NCBI GenBank assembly: GCA_037043455.1
Contig: JAWPHD010003258.1
Span: 62,001-126,000 of the forward strand
Direction: 5' to 3'
Length of the DNA stretch: 64,000 nucleotides
Origin: Cyrtodaria siliqua
Taxonomy: Eukaryota > Mollusca > Bivalvia > Adapedonta > Hiatellidae
Both the position numbers and the translations under genes were made by a program. Of this stretch, positions 1-13,800 are shown piece after piece. The notes beneath the pieces are model-generated. The model saw nothing but the letters and a program-made list of their open reading frames with translations. It made no database searches and was not told the origin of the DNA. Within the stretch, counting starts at the first letter, position 1, and the number at the start of each line of letters is the position of its first letter.

Positions 1-2286
1 CTGTTTAAATATCTAATTGTCTTACCATCCAAGATGTCAACAAAAACTCGAAAGCATACGTTACTGATCAATAGTTGATTGTAATGTATAGACGCGATAA
101 TCGAGATGAGCAATTAATAATGAATATAATTGGTATAATGAACTGCATTGTACATTAGTATATCTGGTTTTGTCCATATAACACACTGACACATACCACA
201 GATGTTGTTTCTGCTTGTTAAAAAGTATCATTGAAATTGATCCACATTGTTCAATAAGTGTGGCAAGTATATACCTAATATGTGTCCAATAATATCTGAT
301 AGAGCTTTAGATTTTCGATATTATTTTATTTTCAACATTTTAGATGAGATAGTTGTTTTTGTTATTAGGGTGAAGATGTCATTTCTCTCTAGTATAATTT
401 AATATTCTGCTTTAGAATATCTTTTGTACATACATTGTTATTTTCTGAATAAATAGTCTATTGTACTGTATTTTGATTGGTGCATCTGACTATTAAAAGT
501 ATTCTGTGGCCATTTTAGTTCGACTATTCGAAGATTTATTGCAATGACCCTTTCGTCATAATTCTGAAGTCAACGTATTTTAAGATTATAGCAGTTAGGT
601 CAACGCAACAGTCCAGATTATCAATCTTATTAAATATAGTCAAAACCTCCTAGTACCATATTTTTTCTCATCCACACCGCCTGCACGTTCATCTTTCATC
701 CGATCGTATTCCAGCACTGGACAGAGTGTTGATATTAATGAAAGCTTTACTTCATTTGTAAACCAGCTTCGTCCGAATAGTAACAATAGAGTTATGGTCT
801 TAGATTTTGACACTTTCAAACGGTGTCAGACCGGTGTAAATCAGCCCATTGAACACAATGCAAAATAGGCTATTTTTGGAGATCAGTCACAAGTTCCACC
901 ACATTCGTTCGATTAAATACTCTTTAATTCTGTGAATTAAACATATCTGGTTCGCAAACGGTCCCATATCTGGAGTAAAACACCGATTCAGTTTGTCAAC
1001 ATTTCGCGTCATTCGTTCACATTACGCGTATTTAGAAATAAACATCTGTCAAAACCACATCTCTACCTACCCTCTGTGCTTATACTCTCCAAACACGTAG
1101 TCCTGACACCGTTTACTATTCATCACAACAGACATAATATTTCAACATCAGGTTAGATTTAACAATGAAATAAAAACTAATCTTGGGGAAAACACATGCA
1201 AACTAGAAACTTTGGATTGTTCAAGGAACTGTTTTAGCACCCTACGACCCGGAAGTACTTCCTGACTCGTCTGACACCAAACAGGCTAAGACCCTACGAC
1301 CCGGAAGTACTTCCTGACTCGTCTGACACCAAACAGGCTAAGTAGAAGAAAGTATCACTATTTTAATCAAAGGAAAACAACTCGTACGGAATACATACCT
1401 AATTAAATTGTCAGGTTATCAAATAAAACGTCTACAGGCCCTTTTGGGATTTTTGTTTTATAAATGACCGATATTACAAGTTATACAAATGAAGATCACT
1501 GCGTCACAAATAGCCCGCTGCACCCCAAGCGTCCAATTTTGGTAAAGATAGATATTAGGGACAATTCTTAATCAATATTTTTCTCGTGAATCATTGACAT
1601 ACTAATTATCTGACAGTTGTTTTTCAGAAATTAACGATATACCGTAAGCTATCACGTTTGTTCAAATTGAAGTCGTCGGGTTAAAACAAAAAGCCCACAT
1701 CAGGCGGTCAAAAGTTTATAAATCTTATCTATCTTTAGAACGACAACTTTAAGTAAGTGCCAAGTTGTTTCAAACGACTTTATAGTACTTCTAAAAAAGC
1801 CAATTTTGACCAAACTTCACATGAAGGATTCCGAAGTAAATGTCTTTCAGACTAAGAGGAGGTTTCCTATTTACAGAACTTAGCCATCCAAATCACGCAT
1901 TTAAAACAACAACTCTATAGAAATATACTATTAAAAAGCAAAGTGTGAGACATAACAAACAGAAAAGGGTTTAATTGTTAATAGTAAAAGGGTCCGCTGG
2001 GGTTTAAACGGGATTCTAGGGTACACCAGTCCTATTTCATTTAAATAAACTGTTACACTGTAAATAAAAGAATCTCCACCAGGCTATCGCTAAGACACTA
2101 TGCAGCATCAATATGTGATATTCGTATAGCTCAAAGATGGAGATGAAAAAACGTTTGACAACAGTTACTCCGCCTTGGAACGGTCAGTAGTGAAAGGAGT
2201 CGCTGGGGATTTAAAACCGGTTTTAATCTGGATTGAAGGGAGCACCAATAGTATAATTGTCTAAACTGCGTTAGTAAAAAACGCTT
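1..2286. other. Gene-free AT-rich flank with one short tandem duplication
   Basis: I see no supported coding sequence here. The stretch is AT-rich host DNA. It contains a 52-bp exact tandem duplication (listed separately). Around 1980-2260 there is a degenerate copy of a sequence seen again near 14600 and 53470 next to Penelope-like fragments, recognisable by its GGTTTAAA-type core after a GGAACGGTCAGT-like word. If the paraoxonase-like gene extends upstream, this region would be intron, but no upstream exon was recognised. Confidence 0.5.
1239..1342. repeat. 52-bp sequence present as two perfect head-to-tail copies
   Basis: Positions 1239-1290 and 1291-1342 read the same base for base. Each copy contains the perfect 12-bp palindrome GGAAGTACTTCC preceded by CC, so each shows a CCGGAAGT word on the + strand. 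The lack of any difference suggests either a very recent duplication or an assembly artefact. Confidence 0.9.
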
Positions 2287-3240
2287 TTATATTATAACAG
2301 GCCAAAAATTAGTATTTTCTCTAGCGAATATTTTTTGTTTTTGAATAAGAGAAATTAGCTTGTCTTTGATAAGACGATGTGTTAAAGTTGTATATAATGT
2401 ACAGAAATCATAAGTGCTTATAGAGGAAACATGACGTTTATTGAAAACTTTATCAAGAACGTCTCCTGAATGTTTTATAGACCAAAACAAATTAATCCCA
2501 GAGTTTTCATATGTTGTATCACAATATCGTTTAACGTGATCTTTAACGGAAGTTAAAAGTTAGGAGATGTTTGTTGTAGTGCAGGAACTAGAATTCGAAA
2601 CAAAGCGGGCCTTATATGGATTTGTATGTAATTTAGGAATCCAGTACATAGTAGGCAGTATTTTTTGCTTTTCGTCTACCCCAGCCTTGAAAGTAGTGCA
2701 CCGAGTGATATGTGTGGAAACACCATCCTCCTCAGTAGAATGTACTGGAGTATAAGAATTGGTGCTGCCGAGTTCCAGAGATAAAACATTGACGTAATGT
2801 AGGCGTCAAACAATAATTACATTATTAGCTGCTTTATCGGCAGGAACTAAAACAAATTTATTATGAAATTCCTGAATTCCCGATTTTAAATTCCGTAAGG
2901 AAAACGTAGGTCTCGGAGGAAGTAAAGACGGGTTAGCGTAATCAAAGTAAATACGTGTATCTATAATTTTAAGAATTGACTTTTTCCAAGTAGAAAGCGA
3001 GTTTGGGTCCGTATGTTCTCTACGACACCATTTTATACTAAAATCTTCAAAGGAGTGGTCGATCTGGGCACGACAGGCATTAAAATCAATAATTGAAGGT
3101 AATCTATATTTAGGACCTTTCGAAACAAAATGCCGAATACGTTTATCAACAATATCAAAATTACCAGTGATGACATGACCGCCCGGAGCATAGCAAACTT
3201 TTGATGTGTCACATTCGCATTCATTAGGAGTGTTATTTAC
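2287..3240 (-). pseudogene. Penelope-like retroelement reverse transcriptase fragment
   Basis: The minus strand encodes a recognisable Penelope-like element (PLE) reverse transcriptase. From about 3240 down to 2810 one frame reads through KGPKYRLPSI, WCRREH and the diagnostic VPADKAANNV motif. After an in-frame stop it continues with MYWIPKLH and KARFVSNSSSC, then TYDFCTLYTTL near 2400-2490. These correspond to the early RT motifs of the PLE family. The polymerase-site motif region and GIY-YIG endonuclease are not present here, so this is a truncated, stop-containing copy. It sits upstream of the paraoxonase-like exons and on the opposite strand. Family assignment rests on motif recognition alone. 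Confidence 0.82.
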
Positions 3241-3906
3241 TATATAAAGGTCAGGAACAATTTTGTTGTAGATGAAAATAATATTTCTAATAAGGTTACA
3301 AATTACAGGACTTTATAGACCAAAACAAATTAATCCCAGAAAAACATAGATAGCCATCAAAAATATTTTCAGTGACTTGGCACAATCTAGAGAAACAAGA
3401 GAATGAACCATTAAAAGAACGACACATGTTTAAATTAAGTATAAGGCTATAGAGAAATGTGTCAATGATCAGAAATTACTTGGGGTAATAGAGTTATTGT
3501 TCTTGAATATTTTACAATAAGGTGCTGTCAGAGTGTTTACCTGATAACTTGAGTAAACGGCATCTGAATTATGTGGTTCATTATGATGCCAAGATGGACA
3601 TAGCCAAGATGGACATATCGGGTCGGCATAAATATAAAACTTATATTTCCGGAGTTACGACTTTTTCTCTCTTAAAAATAACTTGTGTGCCTGACTTCTC
3701 CCACAGTTTAACTCAGATTGTTATGAACATTATTACTGGATGGTTCACAACGAAACCGAGATGTGTATATCGATTTGGCGTAACAATTGACCGTGCATTC
3801 CCGGAGTCTTTTATTGACATCACTGCATTGCATTGCAATTTGGGCATCCGTGTCCCGTGGACACATTTTAAGATTAGCGTTAACAACAGTTTTGCGTCTT
3901 TTTCAG

Positions 3907-4107
3907 GATGAACGATCTCGTTGTTGTCGGGAAGGACGAATTCTACATCACATATTACGGGCGGTATAGAGAACTGCTCGGTTTTAGTTTGTCTGATTAT
4001 GCTCACCTGGCTGATGGCAAAATCTACTATTATGACGGTCGCCGGGCCAGGGAGGTGGCCTCAAACTACTTCAGTCCGAACGGAATCAACATATCTCCAG
4101 ATCAGAC
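3907..4107 (+). CDS. Paraoxonase/arylesterase-like gene, internal exon (first of four in window)
   Basis: This exon encodes about 67 residues that align by eye to the middle of the serum paraoxonase (PON) beta-propeller, a calcium-dependent lactonase/arylesterase. It begins with an NDLVVVG segment, the family position of a calcium-liganding Asn-Asp pair, and ends with NGINISPD, which carries another calcium-liganding Asn. The 3' splice site is TTTTCAG ending at 3906, and the 5' splice site is GTAGGT at 4108. The exon starts on the third base of a codon and ends after two bases, so it needs exons outside the window on its 5' side and joins the exon at 4551 in frame. No upstream exon was recognised in 1-3900. 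An isolated reading would place a stop just after the donor, which the splice avoids. Confidence 0.85.
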
Positions 4108-4550
4108 GTAGGTCAATATATTTCATAATAACTGCAAACCATCTCATAATCACTAGCTTATGATGCATTTTCAACAGCCCAGAATATTAAAAACATGGTA
4201 TTTTATAATTGGTTCTACCTAGGTGCCCGCCCGTGCACGGAAATTTAACGACGAGGCACATTGGGTCTCCATGGAAGCTAGAAAATAATCACCATATGAC
4301 CTTAGCTAATGGTGTGGCTATAAAATCCAATTAATTTCATTTCCGTTCATTCTGATTTATAACCATTTAAAACTGCGCGTATGTACAAACCTTCCTGGTG
4401 AGAAACTATTAATTATCGCTTTGTGGGAGGAGCCATTAGCAACGTCTCGTCTCAACTTCAGTTTGGAAATCCAACTCTTAACTAATATGCATGACCAATG
4501 AGAGAGTATTTAGCCATGATACGTTAATGTTGTATGTTTGGACATTTAAG

Positions 4551-4632
4551 AACGGTATATATGGCAGAATGGGGCCGCAAAACACTACATGGCTACAGGA
4601 GGGAAACATCCAACAATCTGGTGAAAATATTT
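4551..4632 (+). CDS. Paraoxonase-like gene, internal exon (second of four)
   Basis: This is a short 82-bp exon. Its first base completes the codon left by the previous exon, after which it reads TVYMAEWGRKTLHGYRRE and onward to LVKIF. This matches the KYVYIAE...IHVY strand of the PON propeller. The acceptor is ATTTAAG ending at 4550, and the donor is GTAAGT at 4633, leaving phase 0. The joined residues run SPDQ-TTVYMAE, as expected for the family. Directly downstream lies the 9-kb satellite that fills the intron, so the next exon is at 13912. Confidence 0.85.
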
Positions 4633-4851
4633 GTAAGTTGTAAGAGAACACATTGGTATATAAGCATGATCATTATTGCAACTTTTGGCAATCTTGGAGT
4701 ATTTATCAAACATTAAAAGTAAATCCTCAAAAGCTTACGCAGAATGAGTTGGATTTGAACCCTGCTTGCATTGAATATGTGTTACTAAATAAAATGTAAT
4801 ACAACTTTTTACAAGTTGTCTTCATTATTTTAGATTTAGCTATGCTACTGG

Positions 4852-7800
4852 TACTACTATATAATAATGGGGATATTGCTGCTTGTAACTGTATCGGGGG
4901 AATATTGTTGCGTATAACTGTATCGTGGGGGGGCCTATTGCTGCTTTTACTGTATCAGCAGGATATTGCTGCTTGTAACTGTATCGGGGGATATTGCTGC
5001 TTGTAACTGTATCAGGGGAATATTGTTGCATATAACTGTATCGGGGGAATATTGTTGCATATAACGGTATCGGGGGATATTGCTGTTTGTTACTGTATCA
5101 GGGGGATATTGCTCTTGTAACTGTATCAGGGGGATATTTCTGCGGGTCTGTATCGGGGAATATTGTTGCTTGTAACTGTATCAGGGGGATATTGCTCTTG
5201 TAACTTTATCGGTGGATATTTCTGCGGGTAACTGTATCAGAGGAATGTTATGCTTGTAGCTGTTTCAGGAGGATATTGCTGCTAGTAACTTTATTTGGGG
5301 AATAAAGTTGCATATCACTGTATCGGTGGATATAGCTGCTTATAACTGTATCAGGGGATATTACTACTTGTAACTGTATCAGAGGGATATTGATGCTTGT
5401 AATTGTCCCAGAGGGATAATAACTGTATCAAGGGATTTTTCTGCTTACAACTGTATCAGGTGGATATTTCTGCTTGTAACTGTATCAGGGGATTTTGCTG
5501 CTTCTGACTGTTTCAGGGGATTATTGATGCTTGTAACTGTATCCGAGGGATATAGCTGCTTGTAACTTTATCAGGGGAATAGTGTTGCGTGTAACTGTAT
5601 CAGGGGTATATTGCTGCTTGTAACTGTATCAGGGGGATATTGCTGCTTGTAACTGTATCAGAGGGATATTGATGCTTGTTACTGTATCAGGGAGATACTG
5701 AAGCCTATAAATGTTTCACGTGATATAGCTGCTTGTAACTTTATCAGGGGAATAGTGTTGCGTATACCTGTATCAGTGGGATATTGCTGCTTGTAACTGT
5801 ATCAGGGGGATATTGCTGCTTGTAACTGTATCAGGGGGATATTGATGCTGGTTACTGTATCAGGGGAATAGTGTTGCGTATAACTGTATCAGGGGGATAT
5901 TGCTGCTTGTAACTGTATCAGAGAGATATTGCTGCTTGTAACTTTATCAGTGGAATATTGATGCTGGTTACTGTATCAGGGGAATAGTGTTGTGTATAAC
6001 TGTATCGGGGGATATTGCTGCTTGTAACTGTATCAGGGGGATATTGCTGCTTGTAACTTTATCAGTGGAATATTGATGCTGGTTACTGTATCAGGGGAAT
6101 AGTGTCGTGTATAACTGTATCGGGGGATATTGCTGCTTGTAACTGTATCAGGGGGATATTGATGCTGGTTACTGTATCAGGGGAATAGTGTTGTGTATAA
6201 CTGTATCGGGGGATATTGCTGCTTGTAACTGTATCAGGGGGATATTGCTCTTGTAACTGTATCAGGGGGATATTGCTCTTGTAGCTGTATCAGGGGGATA
6301 TTCATCTTGTAACTGTATCGGGGGATATTGCTGCTTGTAACTGTATCAGGGGGATATGGGTCTTGTATCTGTATCAGGGGGATATTGCTCTTGTAACTGT
6401 ATCAGAGGGATATTGATGCCTGTAACTGTATCAGGGGGATATTGCTGCTTGTAACTGTATCAGGGGGATATTGCTCTTGTAACTGTATCGGGGGATATTG
6501 CTGCTTGCAACTGTTTCAGGGGGATATTGCTCTTGTAACTGTATTAGGGGGATATTGATACTTGCAACTGTTTCAGGGTGATATTGCTCTTGTAACTGTA
6601 TCAGGGGGATATTGCTCTTGTAACTGTATCGGGCAATATTGCTGCTTGCAACTGTTTTAGGGGGATATTGCTCTTGTAACTGTATCAGGGGGACATTGAT
6701 GCTTGTAACTGTATCCGGGGAATATTGATGCTTGTAACTGTATCAGGGGGATATTGCTCTTGAAACTGTATCGGGGGAATATTGTTGCGTATAACTGTAT
6801 CGTGGGGGGGGGGGGCCTATTGCTGCTTTTACTGTATCAGCAGGATATTGCTGCTTGTAACTGTATCGGGGGGATATTGCTGCTTGTAACTGTATCAGGG
6901 GAATATTGTTGCATATAACTGTATCGGGGGAATATTGTTGCATATAACGGTATCGGGGGATATTGCTGTTTGTTACTGTATCAGGGGGATATTGCTCTTG
7001 TAACTGTATCAGGGGGATATTTCTGCGGGTCTGTATCGGGGAATATTGTTGCTTGTAACTGTATCAGGGGGATATTGCTCTTGTAACTTTGTCGGTGGAT
7101 ATTTCTGCGGGTAACTGTATCAGAGGAATGTTATGCTTGTAGCTGTTTCAGGAGGATATTGCTGCTTGTAACTTTATCTGGGGAATATAGTTGCATATCA
7201 CTGTATCGGCGGATATAGCTGCTTATAACTGTATCAGGGGATATTACTACTTGTAACTGTATCAGAGGGATATTGATGCTTGTAATTGTCCCAGAGGGAT
7301 AATAACTGTATCAAGGGATTTTTCTGCTTACAACTGTATCAGGTGGATATTTCTGCTTGTAACTGTATCAGGGGATTTTGCTGCTTCTGACTGTTTCAGG
7401 GGATTATTGATGCTTGTAACTGTATCCGAGGGATATAGCTGCTTGTAACTTTATCAGGGGAATAGTGTTGCGTGTAACTGTATCAGGGGTATATTGCTGC
7501 TTGTAACTGTATCAGGGGGATATTGCTGCTTGTAACTGTATCAGGGGGATATTGATGCTTGTTACTGATTCAGGGAGATACTGAAGCCTATAAATGTTTC
7601 ACGTGATATAGCTGCTTTTAACGTTATCAGGGGAATAGTGTTGCGTATAACTGTATCAGTGGGATATTGCTGCTTGTAACTGTATCAGGGGGATATTGCT
7701 GCTTGTAACTGTATCAGGGGGATATTGATGCTTGTTACTGTATCAGGGGAATAGTGTTGCGTATAACTGTATCAGGGGGATATTGCTGCTTGTAACTGTA

Positions 7801-10800
7801 TCAGAGAGATATTGCTGCTTGTAACTGTCTCAGGTGGATATTGATGCTTGTAACTGTATCAAGAGGATATTGCTGCTTGTAACTTTATCAGTGGAATATT
7901 GTTGTGTATAACTGTATCGGGGGATATTGCTGTTTGTAACTGTATCAGGGGGATATTGCTCTTGTAACTGTATCAGGGGGATATTGCTCTTGTAGCTGTA
8001 TCAGTGGGATATTCATCTTGTAACTGTATCGGGGGATATTGCTGCTTGTAACTGTATCAGGGGGATATTGGTCTTGTATCTGTATCAGGGGGATATTGCT
8101 CTTGTAACTGTATCAGATGGATATTGATGCTTGTAACTGTATCAGGGGGATATTGCTGCTTGTAACTCTATCAGGGGGATATTGCTCTTGTAACTGTATC
8201 GGGGGATATTGCTGCTTTCAACTGTTTCAGGGGGATATTGCTCTTGTAACTGTATCAGGGGGATATTGATACTTGCAACTGTTTCAGGGTGATATTGCTC
8301 TTGTAACTGTATCAGGGGGATATTGCTTTTGTAACTGTATCGGGAGATATTGCTGCTTGCAACTGTTTTAGGGGGATATTGCTCTTGTAACTGTATCAGG
8401 GGGACATTGATGCTTGTAACTGTATCCGGGGAATATTGATGCTTGTAACTGTATCAGGGGGATATTGCTCTTGAAACTGTATCGGGGGAATATTGTTGCG
8501 TATAACTGTATCGTGGGGGGGGGGGGGGGGGCCTATTGCTGCTTTTACTGTATCAGCAGGATATTGCTGCTTGTAACTGTATCGGGGGGATATTGCTGCT
8601 TGTAACTGTATCAGGGGAATATTGTTGCATATAACTGTATTGGGGGAATATTGTTGCATATAACGGTATCGGGGGATATTGCTGTTTGTTACTGTATCAG
8701 GGGGATATTGCTCTTATAACTGTATCAGGGGGATATTTCTGCGGGTCTGTATCGGGGAATATTGTTGCTTGTAACTGTATCAGGGGGATATTGCTCTTGT
8801 AACTTTATCGGTGGATATTTCTGCGGGTAACTGTATCAGAGGAATGTTATGCTTGTAGCTGTTTCAGGAGGATATTGCTGCTTGTAACTTTATCTGGGGA
8901 ATATAGTTGCATATCACTGTATCGGCGGATATAGCTGCTTATAACTGTATCAGGGGATATTACTACTTGTAACTGTATCAGAGGGATATTGATGCTTGTA
9001 ATTGTACCAGAGGGATAATAACTCTATCAAGGGATTTTTCTGCTTACAACTGTATGAGGTGGATATTTCTGCTTGTAACTGTATCAGGGGATATTGCTGC
9101 TTCTGACTGTTTCAGGGGATTATTGATGCTTGTAACTGTATCCGAGGGATATAGCTGCTTGTAACTTTATCAGGGGAATAGTGTTGCGTGTAACTGTATC
9201 AGGGGTATATTGCTGCTTGTAACTGTATCAGGGGGATATTGCTGCTTGTAACTGTATCAGGGGGATATTGATGCTTGTTACTGTATCAGGGAGATACTGA
9301 AGCCTATAAATGTTTCACGTGATATAGCTGCTTGTAACTTTATCAGGGGAATAGTGTTGCGTATAACTGTATTAGTGGGATATTGCTGCTTGTAACTGTA
9401 TCAGGGGGATATTGCTGCTTGTAACTGTATCAGGGGGATATTGATGCTTGTTACTGTATCAGGGGAATAGTGTTGCGTATAACTGTATCAGGGGGACATT
9501 GCTGCTTGTAACTGTATCAGAGAGATATTGCTGCTTGTAACTGTATCAGAGAGATATTGCTGCTTGTAACTGTATCAGGAGGATATTGCTGCTTGTAACT
9601 TTATCAGGGGAATATTGTTGTGTATAACTGTATCGGGGGATATTGCTGCTTGTAACTGTATCAGGGGGATATTGCTGTTGTAACTGTATCAGGGGGATAT
9701 TGCTCTTATAACTGTATCAGGGGGATATTCATCTTGTAACTGTATCGGGGGATATTGCTGCTTGTAACTGTATCAGGGGGATATTGATGGTTGTAACTGT
9801 ATCAGGGGATATTGCTGCTTGTAACTGTATCAGGGGGATATTGGTCTTGTATCTGTATCAGGGGGATATTGCTCTTGTAACTGTATTTGAGGGATATTGA
9901 TGCTTGTAACTGTATCAGGGGGATATTGCTCTTGTAACTGTATCCGGGGAATATTGATGCTTGTAACTGTATCAGGGGGATATTGCTCTTGTAACTCTAT
10001 CGGGGTATATTGCTGCTTGCAACTGTTTCAGGGGGATATTGCTCTTGTAACTGTATCAGGGGGATATTGCTCTTGTAACTGTATCGGGGGATATTGCTGC
10101 TTGCAGCTGTTTCAGGGGGATATTGCTCTTGTAACTGTATCAGGAGGATATTGATGCTTGTAACTGTATCTGTGGAATATTGATGCTTGTAACTGTATCA
10201 GGGGGATATTGCTCTTGTAACTGTATCAGGGGGATATTGTTCTTGTAACTCTATCGGGGGATATTGCTGCTTGTAACTGTATCAGGGGGATATTGCTCTT
10301 GTAACTGTATCAGGGGGATATTGATGCTTGTAACTGTATCAGGGGGACATTGCTGCTTGTAACTGTATCAAGGGGATATTGATACTTGTAACTGTATCAG
10401 GGGATATTGCTGCTTGTAACTATATCAGGGGATATTGATGCTTGTAACTGTATCAGGGGGATATTGATGGTTGTAACTGTATCAGGGGGATATTGGTCTT
10501 GTATCTGTATCAGGGGGATATTGTTCTTGTAACTCTATCGGGGGATATTGCTGCTTGTAACTGTATCAGGGGGATATTGCTCTTTTAACTGTATCAGGGG
10601 GATATTGATGCTTGTAACTGTATCAGGGGGATATTGCTCGTGTAAGTGTATCAGGGGGATATTGATGCTTGTAACTGTATCAGGGGGATATTGCTTCTTG
10701 TAACTGTATCAAGGGGATATTGATACTTGTAACTGTATCAGGGGATATTGCTGCTTGTAACTATATCAGGGGATATTGATGCTTGTAACTGTATCAGGGG

Positions 10801-13800
10801 GATATTGATGGTTGTAACTGTATCAGGGGGATATTGCTGCTTGTAACTGTATCTGGGGGATATTGCTCTTGTATCTGTATCAGGGGGATATTGCTCTTGT
10901 AACTGTATCAGAGGGATATTGATGCTTGTAACTGTATCAGGGGGATATTGCTCTTGTAACTGTATCAGGGGGATATTGTTCTTGTAACTCTATCGGGGGA
11001 TATTGCTGCTTGTAACTGTATCAGGGGGATATTGCTCTTTTAACTGTATCAGGGGGATATTGATGCTTGTAACTGTATCTGAGGGAAATTGATGCTTGTA
11101 ACTGTATCAGGGGGATATTGCTCTTGTAACTGTATCAGGGGGATATTGATGCTTGTAACTGTATCCGGGGGATATTGATGTTTGTAACTGTATCAGGGGG
11201 ATATTGCTGCTTGTAACTGTATCAGGGGGATATTGATACTTTTAACTGTATCAGGGGATATTGCTGCTTGTAACTATATCAGGGGATATTGATGCTTGTA
11301 ACTGTATCAGGGGGATATTGATGGTTGTAACTGTATCAGGGGAATATTGCTGCTTGTAACTGTATCTGGGGGATATTGCTCTTGTATCTGTATCAGGGGG
11401 ATATTGCTCTTGAAACTGTGTCAGAGGGATATTGATGCTTGTAACTGTATCAGTGGGATATTGCTGCTTGTAACTGTATCAGGGGGATATTGCTCTTGTA
11501 ACTGTATCGGGGGATATTACTGCTTGCAACTGTTTCAGGGGGATATTGCTCTTGTAACTGTATCAGAGGGATATTGCTTTTGTAACTGTATCAGGGGGAT
11601 ATTGCTCTTGTAACTGTATCGGGCGATATTGCTGCTTGCGACTGTTTCAGGGGGAACTTGCTCTTGTAACTGTATCAGGGGGATATTGATGCTTGTAACT
11701 GTGTCCGGGGAATATTGATGCTTGTAACTGTATCAGGGGGATATTGCTCTTGAAACTGTATCGGGGGATATTGATGCTTGTAACTGTATCAGGGGGATAT
11801 TTCTCTTGTAACTGATTCCGGGGAATATTGATGCTTGTAACTGTATCAGGGGGATATTGATGCTTGTAACTGTATCTGGGGAATATTGATGCTTGTTACT
11901 GTATCAGGAGGATATTGCTCTTGTAACCGTATCAGGGGGATATTGTTCTTGTAACTGTATCGGAGGATATTGCTGCTTGTAACTATATCAGGTGGATATT
12001 GCTCTTTTAACTGTATCAGTGGAAATTGATGCTTGTAACTGTATCAGGGTGATATTGCTCTTGTAACTGTATCAGGGGGATATTGATGCTTGTAACTGTA
12101 TCCGAGGGATATTGATGTTTGTAACTGTATCAGGGGGATATTGCTGCTTGTAACTGTATCAGGGGGAAATTGATACTTGTAACTGTATCAGGGGATATTG
12201 CTGCTTGTAACTATATCAGGGGATATTGATGCTTGTAACTGTATCAGGGGGATATTGATGCTTGTAACTGTATCAAGGGGATATTGCTGCTTGTAACTGT
12301 ATAAGGGGGATAATGCTCTTGTATCTGTATCAGGGGGATATTGCTCCTGTAACTGTATCAGAGGGATATTGATGCTTGTAACTGTATCAGGGGGATATTG
12401 CTGCTTGTAACTGTATCAGGGGGATATTGCTCTTGTAACTGTATCGGGGGATATTAATGCTTGCAACTGTTTCAGGGGGATATTGCTCTTGTAACTGTAT
12501 CAGGGGGATATTGCTCTTGTAACTGTATCGGGCGATATTGCTGCTTGCAACTGTTTCAGGGGGATATTGCTCTTGTAACTGTATCAGGGGGATATTGCTC
12601 TTGTAACTGTATCGGGCGATATTGCTGCTTGCAACTGTTTCAGGGGGATATTGCTCTTGTAACTGTATCAGGGGGATATTGCCCTTGTAACTGTATCGGG
12701 CGATATTGCTGCTTGCGACTGTTTCAGGGGGATATTGCTCTTGTAACTGTATCAGGGGGATATTGATGCTTGTAACTGTATCCGGGGAATATTGATGGTT
12801 GTAACTGTATCAGGGGGATATTGCTCTTGAAACTGTATCGGGGGATATTGATGCTTGTAACTGTATCCGGGGGATATTGCTCTTGTAACTGTATCCGGGG
12901 AATATTGATGCTTGTAACTGTATCAGGGGGATATTGATGCTTGTAACTGTATCTGGGGAATATTGATGCTTGTAACTGTATCAGGGGGATATTGCTCTTG
13001 TAACTGTATCAGGGGGATATTGTTTTTGTAACTGTATCGGAGGATATTGCTGCTTGTAACTATATCAGGTGGATATTGCTCTTTTAACTGTATCAGGGGG
13101 ATATTGATGCTTGTAACTGTATCAGGGGGATATTGCTCTTGTAACTGTATCAGGGGGATATTGATGCTTGTAACTGTATCCGGGGGATATTGATGTTTGT
13201 AACTGTATCAGGGGGATATTGCTGCTTGTAACTGTATCAGGGGATATTGCTGCTTGTAACTATATCAGGGGATATTGATGATTGTAACTGTATCAGAGGG
13301 ATATTGCTGCTTGTAACTATATCAGGGGATGTTGATGCTTGCAATTTAACAGCGGGATATTGCTGCTTGTAACTATATCAGGGAGTTATTGCTACTTGTA
13401 ACTATATCAGGGAGATATTGCTCTTGTAACTGTATCAGGGGGATATTGATGCTTGTAACTGTATCAGGGGGATATTGCTCTTGTAACTGTATCAGGGGGA
13501 TATTGTTTTTGTAACTGTATCGGAGGATATTGCTGCTTGTAACTATATCAGGTGGATATTGCTCTTTTAACTGTATCAGGGGGATATTGATGCTTGTAAC
13601 TGTATCAGGGGGATATTGCTCTTGTAACTGTATCAGGGGGATATTGCTGCTTGTAACTATATCAGGGAGTTATTGCTACTTGTAACTATATCAGGGAGAT
13701 ATTGCTCTTGTAACTGTATCAGGGGGATATTGATGCTTGTAACTGTATCAAGGGGATATTGCTGCTTGTAACTGTATCAGGGGGATATTGCTGCTTGAAA

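Noticed and set aside
3522..3911. 129-codon open frame before the first paraoxonase-like exon
   Set aside because: It shows no similarity to the expected upstream exon, has a duplicated KMDIAKMDI segment, and runs through the polypyrimidine tract and acceptor of the real exon in another frame.
4840..5031. Open frames with periodic IPRYSYKQQY-like peptides on the minus strand (also 6743-6943 and 8396-8659)
   Set aside because: They fall entirely inside the satellite and recur once per higher-order block. The peptide period is the DNA unit read through, with no independent evidence of coding.
9897..12766. Open frames with VTVSGGYCSCN-like repeats on the plus strand
   Set aside because: They are by-products of 28-bp units grouped in threes within the satellite. 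The frames have no non-repeat sequence, and the Cys-rich look comes from the repeat itself.
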